From Aureococcus anophagefferens (lineage: Eukaryota; Sar; Pelagophyceae; Pelagomonadales; Pelagomonadaceae): a stretch of DNA of 64,000 nt. Every line of letters begins with the position of its first letter. Position 1 is the stretch's first letter. Below, in pieces: positions 30,401-42,400 of this stretch. The translations under genes were made by a program, and so were the position numbers. The notes beneath the pieces are model-generated. The model saw only the letters and a program-made list of their open reading frames with translations, had not been told where the DNA came from and ran no database searches. The stretch covers positions 684,444 to 748,443 of the forward strand of contig NW_008705564.1 in the NCBI RefSeq assembly GCF_000186865.1, read 5' to 3'.

Positions 30401-33400
30401 CCGCCGTCTCGAGGCCGCAGCCGCCCTCGGAGAACCGGTCGCAGGCCGCCTCGACGCACACGCGCTCCCCCTCGTCGTCGAAGCACGCGTCCGCGAGCGG
30501 GCTGCGCGTGTAGTCCGACGTCGCGAGGTAGTGAATCGTCGGCTTGGAGAAGTTGAAGCTCGCGGGCTCCCGCGACGCGACGCACGTCGCCGGGTCGCCG
30601 ATGTCCGCGCAGGCCGACAGCGTCACGGTCAGCGGCCCCTCCGCCTGGCCCGTCGGGGACAGCAGGCCGACGGCCGTCTGGGAGAAGCGGGTCACCTCGA
30701 GGAGCTCCGCGTCGCCGCCGCAGAAGGCGACGTCGGAGCAGAAGCGCACGGGCCCCGCGGACGACCAGCCGCAGCAGAATTCGACGTTCACGTTGGACCC
30801 GATGCCAAAGTCGGAGCCGTTGAGCGCGAGCGCCGTGCCGCCCGTCGTCTTCGCCGCCGACGGCGTCAGGGTTTCGAGGGTGGACGCGCGGAACGCGAGG
30901 GGAATCGACGCGAACTGGCCGGACACGTTGAATACCAGGGAATTCAGGCCCTGGCCGGGCTCGACGGCTAGCGTCACCCAAGCGTGCTGTTCGTCGTCGG
31001 AGGCGACGACGGCGAGGCTCGTCGTCGTCGCCGTGCCCAAGCCGACGGCCGCGACGCCCGGCGCTCCCAAATTCGCGCCCGTCACCGTCACGGACCCGCC
31101 CAACGTCGGGAGCTCCGCGGGCGACACGGCGTCCAGCGTCGGCGGCTCGTAGGCGACGGCGCCGTTGTCGCCCGGCGCGACGGTCGCGGCCTGCCCCGCG
31201 ACTTCCACGACCAGCTTCTTGCCGTCGCCGGCGCCCGCGGGGACGGAGACCGTGACCTCGTCGTGGGTCCAGGCCGTCGCCTCGCACACGACCCCGCCGA
31301 GCGTCACGGTCGCGTCCGCCGCCGCCGCGCCGAAGTTGTCGCCCGCGAGCGTCACGGAGCCGCCGTAGGTCGGCACGAGGCCCGGCGCGGACGCGGCGAC
31401 CTCAGGCGCGCGGTAGCGCACGTAGAGGACGTCCTCCGTCAAATTGGCGGAGTAGGACGGCCGGCCGTTGGCGTACAAGACGACGTCGTTCGCTTTGCCG
31501 GCCCCTGGCGGGATCTCGTAGTCGACGCGGCGCACCGTGCGGCCCTGGATCACTAACGTGGACGTGAACGTCGACGGGTCCACGACGGCGCCCGCGCTGA
31601 CGATGGTCGCCTCCACGCCGCCCACGAGAACCCGCGTCGACGCCGCCGAATCGGAGAAGTAGTAGCCGATGAGCGACGAGACGGCGGGCGCTTCGTCGTC
31701 GTCGAGGCCGCTCGTCCGGTAGCCCGCGGGGTCCGGCTGGTACGCCGCGACGTCGACGATGATCCGCGGCGACTGCTCCGAGAATTCGACGCTCTCGGAG
31801 TACTTGTCGCCGACGTTCACGTAGACGACGCCCGTGGTGCCGTCGTAGGTGAGCGTGATGCGGTCGTGGGCCCACGACGTGACGACCTGGGGCTCCTCGT
31901 TGACGTAGATGGCCCCGTACGTGCCGAAGTTCAGGCCCGTGAGCACGAGGTCCGTCCGCCCGTAGGCCTCGTTGTCCGTGTTCGAGAGCGACTCGATCAT
32001 CGGCCCGCCGTATTCGAAGGTCACGCCGTTGGAGTCGAGCACCGTCGCGCCGTGGTCTGATGAGCCGACGCGCGCGACGACGGAGCGCGCGTGCGCGAAG
32101 TTGGACGTCATCTCCGGCACCGTGAGCTCGACGCACTCCGCGGCGCCGCAGGAGTAGGAATAGCCCGACGCGCCCGGCGACGCGCGCGTCAGCGACGCGC
32201 CGTCCAGGGGCACGACGGCGCCGTCGAAGACGATCTGCACGTACGTCCGCGCGAAGGCCAAACCTAAGTTCGTGCCGTTGACGACGTGGACGGACCCGCC
32301 GGCCGTGTCGCCGGACTTCGGGCTGACGCCGAAGATCCGGGGCCGCGCGTAGCTGAGCAGCGGCGGCGACACGTCCGACGCCTGGCCGTCGACGGCGACG
32401 GTGACCCGCAGATCCACGCCCACGCCCGGCGCGGTGAGGCACGCGACCCTGGAGTCGCTCGCGAGCGTGCAGTTCGTCGCCTCGTACTCGTCGCCCGACG
32501 GGCCGTAGCGCACGTAGTCGAGCTTGCGCTGGAGGCGCCCGAAGTTGGCGCCGACGATGACGATGGCCTCGCCGCCGGCGATGGACGCGTTCGTCGCGTT
32601 GCCCAGAAGACCCAACACCCGCGGCGGCTCGACGCGCGTCGTGGGCGTCGTCGACGTCTGCCCGTCGACGACGACGTGCCAGGAGTGGCCCCGGCCCGTG
32701 GCGGCGACCGTGCGGCAGGTGACGGTCTCGTGGGCCGTCGTGATGGCGCAGAGGCACGGCGAGTCGCCGCCGACGACGCCGCCCAACGCTCCGTCCACGT
32801 CGCACGCGACGTAGCGCTCGTCGTCGTCGGCGGCCAGGTAGGACACGCTGTCCAGCGACGCGTTGCCCAGCGGTCCGAAGTTCCCCCCGTGGAGCTTCAA
32901 CAGCTCGCCGCCCTCCGCGAACGCGCCCACGCGGTCCTCGTCCGACGCCCACGACGATTCGTAGTACGACACGAAGGGCGCCGCGTAGGTCAGGTTCGCG
33001 TCGTAGGCCGCCGACGTCTGGTTCCCGACCGTCGCGCGCACGACGTGGCCGCCGCCCGTGCCCGTCGCCGTCTCGCAGCTGAGCTTCGTGTGCGCGACGA
33101 CGACGCCGCAGGCCGCGGCGGCGTAGAGATCGGGGCGCGACGCGGGGCCGTACGACACGAAGACCTCCGACCCCGCGGGCCCCAGGTTGTCGCCCTCGAG
33201 GTAGAACGTGTCGCCGCCGACCGTCGCCGCCTCGTTGAGGCCGCCGCCGGACGCGGCATCGACGACGGGCGGGCCGTAGCTCGCCGTCGAATCGGACGGG
33301 TGAGAGCTCAGGCCCGCGCGCGTCGCGACGAAGGCGTAGTGCGACCCGACGCCCGGCGCCGTCTCGCAGATGATCACCGTGTGGCTCACGGCGACGTAGC

Positions 33401-36400
33401 AGCCCGTGGCCTCGTGGGCGTCGATGCCGTTGGCGTAGGCCACGGACACGTCCGCGAGGCCCGCGCCCGCGGGGCCGAAATTCTCGCCGAAGATCTCGAG
33501 CGTCTCGCCGCCGGCCGTCCTGAGCGCCTGCGAGCTCTCCACGCCGCCGACGGCCACGGACGAGATGGACGGCGGCGCGTAGACGATGCCCGCGGCGTCC
33601 TCGAAGACGTCGGCCGTCCGCGCGAAGAACGACGACGCGGCCGCGACGCCCACGGTCAGCGCCCAGAACTTGGCCTCGCCGTAGCCCTCGCCGGCGACGC
33701 AGGTGAGCGTCGTCTCGGCGCCGACGGCGAGGGCGCCCGGCGTCGTCACCGCGACGTCGCCGCAGGAGAACTCCGCGACCAGAGCCGCGGACCGGCCGAA
33801 CGTGATGGCCGCGGCCCCTTCGAGCAGCGCCTGGCAGGCGCCGCCGTCGTAGGGCTCGGCGTCGCAGGGCTCCCCGGGGCCGACGCAGTCGCCGCCGCAG
33901 GCCTTGAGGCCGTCCGCGCAGAAGGTGCCGCAGTACGGCGCGAAGCCCGAGCCCGTGAGCGTCACCAACCCGCCGCCGGCGGTCGGCAGGGGGCCGTCGG
34001 CGGCCGTCGCGGCCACGGCCGGCGCCTCGTAGGCCGTCTCGAAGGTCGACAGCGCGGAGAAGGCCGGGGACCCGGGCGAGGACACGGTGACGTTCCAGAC
34101 GTGGCTCCGGCCGACGCCCTCGTCGACGGCCGAGCACGTGACCTCGGAGCCCGGGTTCGTCACGACGCAGCCCGTCGCTTCGTAGGTGGCGCCGTCGCCG
34201 CCGTTGCCGTACGTCGCCGTCACCGTCGGCGGGTTCGACGCGTCGTAGGTCGACGTCGGCACGTCCAGGGGGCCGACGTTCGAGCCCGTGAAGACGATTG
34301 CGAAGGGCCCGCCGCGCGTCGGGAGCACGGACGCGGACGCGGCGTCGATGGACAGGTCGTTGGCGTCGACGACGCTCACCGCGACGTCCAGGGAGGCCGC
34401 GTAGGCCTCGGACGTCGCGCTCTCGGTAGCAGTCACCGACACGGACCACTCCGACGACGACTCGAAGTCGAGGCCGTCGTCCCTCACGTACAGGGACCCG
34501 TCGCGGACCTCGAAGACGGCCGCCGCGGCATCGTCGAGCACAAAGTCCAACACGTCGTTCTCCGGGTCCGTCGCGCCCAGGGGCCCGACGAGCTGGAAGC
34601 CGCCGTTCTCGACGACGGACCCGAGGTTTAAGAAACTCGCGGCGAACGACGGCGGCTCGTTGACGTCCAAAATCCCGATACCGACGAACGCCGTCGCCGT
34701 CAGGCCGGCCGAATCCGTCGCCGTCACCGTCCCCGTGTAGCTCGCCGTCGTCTCGTAGTCGAGCGCGGCCGCGTCGACGACGGACAGGAGCCCCCAGTTC
34801 GTGCCGTCGCCGACCGCGTCGATCGCGAAGGGGCTCGCGCTGCCGCCGTCCAAGGCGAACGAATACGTCACGACATCCCCGGCGTCCTCGTCGGCGCCGT
34901 AGACGTACTGGCCCGCCTGCGCGCCCGCGGCCGCGGCCTCCGTGACCGCCAGGTCGACGGCGGACGCGGGGAACGTCGGCGCCTCGTTGACGTCGCTGAG
35001 CGTGATGCCGACCGTGGCGTAGGTCGTCGCGAAGCCGTCCGTGACCGTGACCTCGAGCGCGTAGGACGCCTGCGTCTCGAAGTCGAGCGCCGCGTCTTCG
35101 GCGACGGCGATCGCGCCGTCGGCCTCGCCCACGTCGAAGAGGTTGGCCCCCGAGCCGCCCACAATAAAGTAGGCGAGCACGTCGTCGACGTTCTCGTCCG
35201 TGGCGATCAACGTGCCGACGGCGACGCCCGCCGCCGAGTTCTCCGGGATCGTGAAGTGTTGATCCGCCGCGATGACCGGCGCGACGCCGCGGTCTAACAC
35301 GGTGATCGTCAGCGTCGCGTCGCCGCTGCCGAGCTCGCCGTCATTGGCGCTATATGTAAAAACGACGTCGACGCCGTCGTCGCCGGACACGAGGTCGTCG
35401 GCCGTGTGGTTCAGGAAGAGGCGCCCCCCCGGCGACGCCCAAAAGTAGGCCGCGAGCTGCGCCGCCAAGGCGTCGCCGTCGTCGACGAAGGCCAAGGAAT
35501 ACGTAAGCGCGTCGCCGTCCTCGTCGAAACCGTCGAGCAGGGCGACCGTGGACCCGACGGCCGTGTTGTCGAGCATCGTCACGGCGACGTCGGCGACGAC
35601 GGGCGCCTCGTTGACGTCCAGGACGGACACGCAGAGCGTCACCTCGTCGGAGCTCAGCGCCGGCGACCCGTCGTCCGTCGCGCGCGCGCGCACGAACACG
35701 AAATTCCCCGTCTCCGCGTCCTCGTAGTCGAAGACGACGTTCGTCGAGATCTCCGACGAGTCCGCGTCCACGGAAAACCGCGTCTCCGGCGACGCGCCGT
35801 CCCCAAAGTCCAGCAGATCATAGACGTGGCCCTGCCCGTCGTCGGGCTCGTACACATCGTCGTCCAGGCCGTAGCTCCCGCCGTCCGCCAGCGCGAGCAC
35901 GGCGCCGACGGGCGTGTTCTCGGGGACGACCAACGCGACGGACGGCGCGTTGTGGTTCGCGACGAGCTCCGGCGCCTCGTTGACGTCCGTGACCGTCAGG
36001 GAGAAGGCCGCGGTGACGACGTTGCCGCCCTCGTCCATGACCGACACCGTCGCGTCGTAGGCGTTCACGGTCTCGTAGTCGACGGCGCGATTCAGCGACA
36101 CGTGCGCCGTCGTCGCGTCGTCGGCGTCCGGCGCGATGGAGAACGTGTTGGCGTCGTCGTCGCCGAGGGACCACACGAAGAGCGTCGCGAAGGCGTCGGG
36201 GTCGTCGGCGACGACCGTGCCCAGCACGGTCCCGACGGCCGCGTCCTCGGCGACGGTCCAATCGCCCGCGCCCGAGAGCGTCGGCGCGTCGTCGACGTTG
36301 GCCATGGAGAGGTCGAAGGTCGTCGTCGCCGAGTACTCGCCGTCGCTGACCGTCACCGTCGCGACCCAGGTCGGCGCGTCGTCGTCGTGGTCTTCGGCGT

Positions 36401-39400
36401 AGGCCTCGTAGTCCAAGCCCGCGTTCGACGACACCGTGATCTCGCCGCCCGAAGACATGGAAAACTCGCCCAGGGACGAGCTCGGCGCCACGGTCATGGA
36501 GAACGTCAGCGCGTCGCCGTCCTCGTCGGACGCGTAGGCCGCGACGGACCCGACGACGGTGCCGACGGCGCTGTGCTCGTCCACCGCGAACGACGTCGCG
36601 CCGTCCCAGACGGGCGCGTCGTTGACGTCCGTGACGGCGACGGCCACGTACACGAGATCCTCGAGTTCGCCGTCGGACGTCGAGAACTGGACGCCGACGT
36701 AGGTCGACGCGGCCTCGTAGTCGAGGACGACCGCGGTCGCGAGCGACGGCGCGGCCGCGTCCGGCAGGCTCAGGATGCCGTGGGGGTCGCTCAGCGCGTA
36801 GGTTAAAGCGTCGCCGTCCTCGTCGGCGGCGCTCAGGTCGCAGGACAGCGCCGTGCCCGGGGCCGCGTTCTCCTCGACGGAGCACTCGACCTGCGTCGAG
36901 TCGGCTGAAAACTCGGGCGCGCCGTTGACGTTTAAAATCGTCACGTAGAGCGTGGCGACGTCGCTCAGGGGCGGCTCGCCGTCGTCCGTGACCGTGACGC
37001 AGATCTCGTAGGACGCCGTCTCGAGCGCGTTGAACGCCGTCGTCTTCGTGTAGACCTGGCCGGAGCAGGCCTCGATGCCGAAGTAGCCGAGGTCGTTGTC
37101 GCCGCAGCCGCCCTCGATGGAGAAGATGGACGCCTGCACGGGGTCCGGCTCCGTGACGTTCGGTAAAAGAGGCCGGCCGACCTCGGAGCTCAGCGCGACG
37201 GTCTCCTCGAAGGCCGCGGCGAAGTCGCCGTCGAAGTGCGGCGCGTCGTTGACGTCGATGACGTCGACGCGGAAGGTGCAGTAGCCCGCGCCCGGGGCGA
37301 AGACGCCCGTCGCCGCCGTCGTCGCCTTGATGGTCGTGTAGTAGCTGTCGCAGTGGAGCGCGTCGACCTCGACGGCCGACGACGCCGCGCCGTCGGACGA
37401 CACGCTCAGCACGCCGTCGTAGGCGGAGCAATCCCCCAGACTCGACAGCGCGCCGGAGCTCGCCAGCGCGACCTCCGACGGCACGAGGGCCGCGCCGAAC
37501 AACGCGACGTCGTCGACGTGGCCCGCGAAGGAGAACGCGCCGCTCAGGCCCACGGACAGCGACACCACCGACAGCGACGCCCCGACGGACGACCGCGTCT
37601 GCGCGACGAAGGTGCCGTCGACGGCGATGGACACGCCCTCCTCCGACACGACGACGCAGAGGTGGGTCCAGGACCCGCCGTCGAGCGGCGGCGCCTCGAC
37701 GGACGCGGACACGGCGGCCGACGTGATGTCGAAGACCGCGTCGCACGAGAACGATAGAACGCCGCCGTGGACCTCCAGGGCGCAGGTGACGGCGCCCGAG
37801 CTGCCCGAGAGCTCGAGGGACGCGAGGCCGTGGCTCCCACTGCTCAGATCCTCCGCCGGCCGCAGCCAAAAGGCCGCGGTCGCGCCGTCGGACGACGCCG
37901 CGGCGCCCGCGGCGTCGTGGTAGTAATACCCGGCCCCGTCCAAGCCCAGCGACGCGTCGCCGTGCTTGCGCTGGATCTGCGTCCCGACGGCGTCGCCGGA
38001 TAACTTCGGCTCGTAACTGTGCGCCGCCTCGAAGTCCTCGTAGGCCGCGGCGAAGCGCGAAAAGTCCGCGGAGCCGCCCCGCGCGTGCGCCGCGAAGGTC
38101 GCGCTCAGCGAACCGTCGCCCGCGTGGGTCGCCGTCGCCGTCGCGACGACGTCGCCGGACGTCTTCTCGTCGACCTCGACGCTCGACGGGCAGGCCACGG
38201 CGACGAGCGGCGCGCGGTCGCCGTCGCCGCAGTACTCCGTGTACCTGTGTGGAAATTAAATCTTCAACCCGACTTCAATGTGCGCGTATTCGAATGTTTC
38301 GACGCACGCTCTTCTGCTGTGCTTCGAGAACTCGACGAGGGCAATCGATCCGTCCAAAAATCAGCCGAATCGACTTCGATTTGACCGAGCTAGAGAGTTC
38401 TGAAGTCTTTGTTTCGACGCCGTCGCAGTACAACCCGTCGCCGTCGGCGAAGCACTCGACGACGCCCGTCCGCGCGTAGATGGACCCCCAGAGCGGCGTC
38501 GTCGCGAAGCCCACGGGGGCGGGCATGGGGTGGCCCGCGCCCGCGGGGCAGTAGGCCGCCTGCGGCGGGTCGACGTACTGGCCGCACAGCGCGGCCGTCG
38601 GCGACGTCGACCCCGCGGCGCAGAAGTAGCCCGCGTCGCAGGCGCCCGAGCACGCGGCGTCGCTCAGGCCCGGCTCGATGCCGTAGGTCCCCGCGGGGCA
38701 GGGCACGTTCTCGCCGCCGGCGCAGTAGGAGCCCACGGTGCACGTCGCGACCTGGGCAGGACAAGAGTGCGAAATTCCCAACTTCAAAGGCTCATCTCTC
38801 GGCCGTTTTCCACTCGTTCGGCTGATTTTTGGACGAGCGATCATCTCTCGGAGCGCTCTCGACGCGTGGATGCTGTTTCCGGAACGCGCGCGTGCGGAAC
38901 ACTCACGTTGAAGAGACGTTGAATCACCCTTGTCCTGCCCTGGTCGCGACGGCTTGTCGGTAGCGGTCGTCGCCCGACGCGGGCGTCGTGTACTCGCCGT
39001 CGAGCGCCGCCAGGGACTCGCTCCCCGTCGACTCGGGGCAGTAGCTCGCCGCGCCGTCGCCGCAGGCCTCGTAGCCGCGTAAGAAGGCGTGGAAGCTCGA
39101 CCCGTCGAAGTCGAAGACGCCGAGCGCGTCGCCCTTCGCGGCGCCGTAGAAGACGTCGTGTTCCGCGTCCGCGCAGACGCCGTAGCCCGCGACGGGCGCG
39201 GCGAACGTCGCCGTCGCGCCGGACGCGAGGTCGACGACCGCTAAAACGCCGCCGTCCCAGGCCCCGTCGTACGCGTACTCCGCGGCGTAGAGCGTCCCGG
39301 AGGCGACGGCCAAGTGCTCGAACCTGCCGGCGAGCACGGTCGACGCCGCGCCGCCGTCGAGGTCGTGGGTCAGGACGGAGCCGGCGGCGGCGTAGTAGAG

Positions 39401-42400
39401 CGTCGACCCGGCGACGGCCAGGCCCGTGACGGGGTTCCCGGCGCCCGCGTTGAACACCTCGGAGAGCGCGCCGAGCCCGCCCGCGGAGATTGTCCCCGCG
39501 CGGACGATGGGCGCGTGGAAGTCGGAGCTGCCGACGTAGAGCGTCGCGCCGTCGTCGGAGATGGCCACGCCGAGGGGCGCGTCCAGTTCGACCTGCAGCT
39601 CGACGGCGCCCGTGGACGCGTCGACGCGGTAGACCTGGGCAGGAAAAGGGTGCGAAATTCTCAATTTCAAAGGCTCCTTTCTCGGCCGATTTTCACTCGT
39701 TTCGGCTGATTTTTGGACGAGCGATCATCTCTTGGAGCGCTCTCGAAGCGTGGATGTTTTTTCTAGAACGCGCGCGCGCGAAACACTCACATTGAAGCGA
39801 CGTTGAATCACCCTTTTCCTGCCCCGCAGTAGACGCCGCTCGCGCCGGACGCGACGGCCGCGTAGACGTAGCCATGGACGGCGTCGTAGGCGATGCCCCG
39901 AAGGTACTCGGCCGGGCCGTTTCGCCACTCCTGCTCCGCGTCGGAGCGGCCGCAGTAGGCGTTGAACGCGGCCTTGCGCGAGGCCTCGCACGACGTCCCG
40001 GCGTTGTTCGGGTCGACGAACCACACCGCGGGCGTCGTCGTCTCGCTCAGGACGCTGCCGCAGCCGCTGGGCAGGCGCACGTAGCACGCCTCGGCGCCGT
40101 CGGACGGATCGGCGACCTGGGCGACGAATTCGACGGTGGACGCGTCGTGGACCGAGGCCTTGTAGAGCGCCCCGCCGCCGTAGTCGGAGAAGTACAGCGT
40201 CCCGTCGTGTACGGCGCAGCCCTCGAGGCCGTAGGCTCGCTGCGCCGTCGGCGCGGCGATGGCCGTGCCCGCGGGGCAGCGGTAGCCCGCGGGGCAGGGG
40301 CCGCTGCAGTCGCTCGTCAGCGCGCCGGACGCGCCGTAGCGGCCCGCGGCGCACGCGCCGCCGCACGCCGCGGAGTGGTGGCCGCTGGCGTCGCCGTAGG
40401 CGCCCGCGGGGCAGGAGACGCAGGACGACGCGCCCGCGAGGCTGTAGGTGCCCGGCGAGCAGGACGCGCACGCGTGCGCGCCCGCGGCGGAGTAGGTCCC
40501 CGCGGGGCAGGGGTTCGCGTAGGCGGCGCCCGCGGTGACGCCGACGCCGTCGGCGTCCGTCGACGACGCCGACGCGTAGGAGCCCGCGGGCACCTCCGCG
40601 CAGTTCGTCGCGCCGCCGGCGCTGTAGAACCCGGACGGGCACGCGGCCTGGAAGCAGGCGCCGGACGTGACGCCGTAGCCGTCGGCGTCGCTCGCCAAAT
40701 CCGTCGGGAAGTAGCCGGGCGCGGCCGCGTGGCACGTCGACAGGCCCGCCTCGTCGGCGTAGCGCCCCTCGGGGCAGTCGTCGCACTCGAGGGAGCCGCT
40801 CGACGCCGCGAAGGTGCACTCCGGGCAGGCGACGCAGTCGAATTCCACGCGGTACTGCCCGCCGGGGCAGACGACGCACTCCGCGGCCGCGGCGCCCTCG
40901 GCGCACGACGCGCAGCCCGTGGACCCCGCGCCCGCGTACTCGCCGGCCGGGCAGGCCGCGCACTGCGTGTTCGCGGAGCCGAAGGCGAAGAAGTCCTCGG
41001 GGCACGTCGCGCAGTCGTCGAGCGCGTCGTGGTAGGCCGTCGCCGTGCCCGCGTCCGCGAGGTACTTGCCCCCGGGGCAGCCGTCGCACGCCCCGGCGCC
41101 GGTCGACGCCTGGTAGGTGCCCGCGCCGCAGACGGTGCACGACGTCGACCCCGCGCTGTTCATGGCCCGGCCCGCCTCGCAGGCCGCGCAGGACGCGCCG
41201 CCGGACGACGGCTGGTACGTGCCCGCGGGGCAGCTGGCGCAGTCGGACGACGAGTCGTGGTAGAGGCGGTTCGTGCCCGCGTCCGAGAGGTAGGTCCCCG
41301 CGGCGCACGCGTCGCAGGCCGTCGCCGCGGCGGCCGAGTACGAGCCCGCGGGGCAGACGAGGCAATCGGACGCCTCGTCGACGTAGGCCGCGTTGCCGTA
41401 GTTCGAGGGGAGGTACGTGCCCGCGGGGCAGGACGCGCAGGCCGTCGCGCCGCTGCCGGTGACGTAGGTCCCCGCGGCGCAGATCGCGCAGTCGTCGAGC
41501 GCGTCGTGGTTCGTGCTGTAGGCGCCGAAGTCGTCGTTGTACGTGCCCGCGGGGCAGGACGCGCAGCTCGTCGAGCCCGCGGTGTTTTGATAAGAGCCAC
41601 CGGCGCAGACGGCGCAGTCGCCGCTGGAGTCGTGGTCCGCCGCGCTCGCGGAGTCCGCGAGGTACTTGCCCGCGGCGCAATTGGAGCAAGAGGACGCGCC
41701 CGTCGACCCCTGGTACTGGCCCCCGGGGCAGACGGCGCACGAGGAAGCACCGGATGCCGAGGCGTAGGTGCCCGCGGCGCAGGACGTGCAGGACGTCGCG
41801 CCGGCCGCCGAGTAGGTGCCCGCGGGGCAAGAAGTGCAGGACGAGTCGCCGCCGCCGGACGCGTAGGTCCCCGCGGGGCACGACGCGCACGTCGTCGCGC
41901 CCGCGGCCGAGTAGGACCCCTCCCAGCAGTCGGCGCAGGTCGTCTGGCCCGCGCTCGGCTGGTACTTTCCCGCGACGCAGGACGTGCAGGACGTGCGCCC
42001 CGTGTAGGGGTTCGCCGTGCCCGCGGCGCACGCGGTGCAGCCGTAGCAGCTGTCGCAGCTCGCGTCGCACGAGTCGTCGCAGCCCCACCAGCAGCCGTCG
42101 TCGCAGCCGTCGTCGCAGTAGAGGCCGCTGTAGGAGCCGGTGCCGCTGTAGTAGCCCGCGGGGCAACCCGTCGAATCCTCGTTGATGCCGCAGAGGCGCC
42201 GCCGCTCGTCCTCGGCGAACTTGGCCGAGACAAGCGAGGCCGCGGCCGCGACGCGCCCCGACCGGTCGAGCGTCACGGAGGCGCCGAGCGCGCTCGTCCT
42301 GGCGCCCGGCGGCGCGGCGGCGGCCGCCGCGGCCGCGAGGGCCCGCGCGCCCGCGGCGCCGACATTCTCGGCGGCGCAGGCGTCGCTCGCGAATTCAACG

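Noticed and set aside
31402..34449. Minus-strand open frame of about 1,015 codons within the giant gene
   Set aside because: Out-of-frame shadow of the IPT/TIG region (Arg-rich, no motif), while the main frame has regular GGxxxxxxGxNFG repeats.
27450..38198. The 3,582-codon minus-strand frame as a complete gene
   Set aside because: It has no ATG near its beginning; the frame continues upstream to an introner acceptor at 38244 and joins four more exons.
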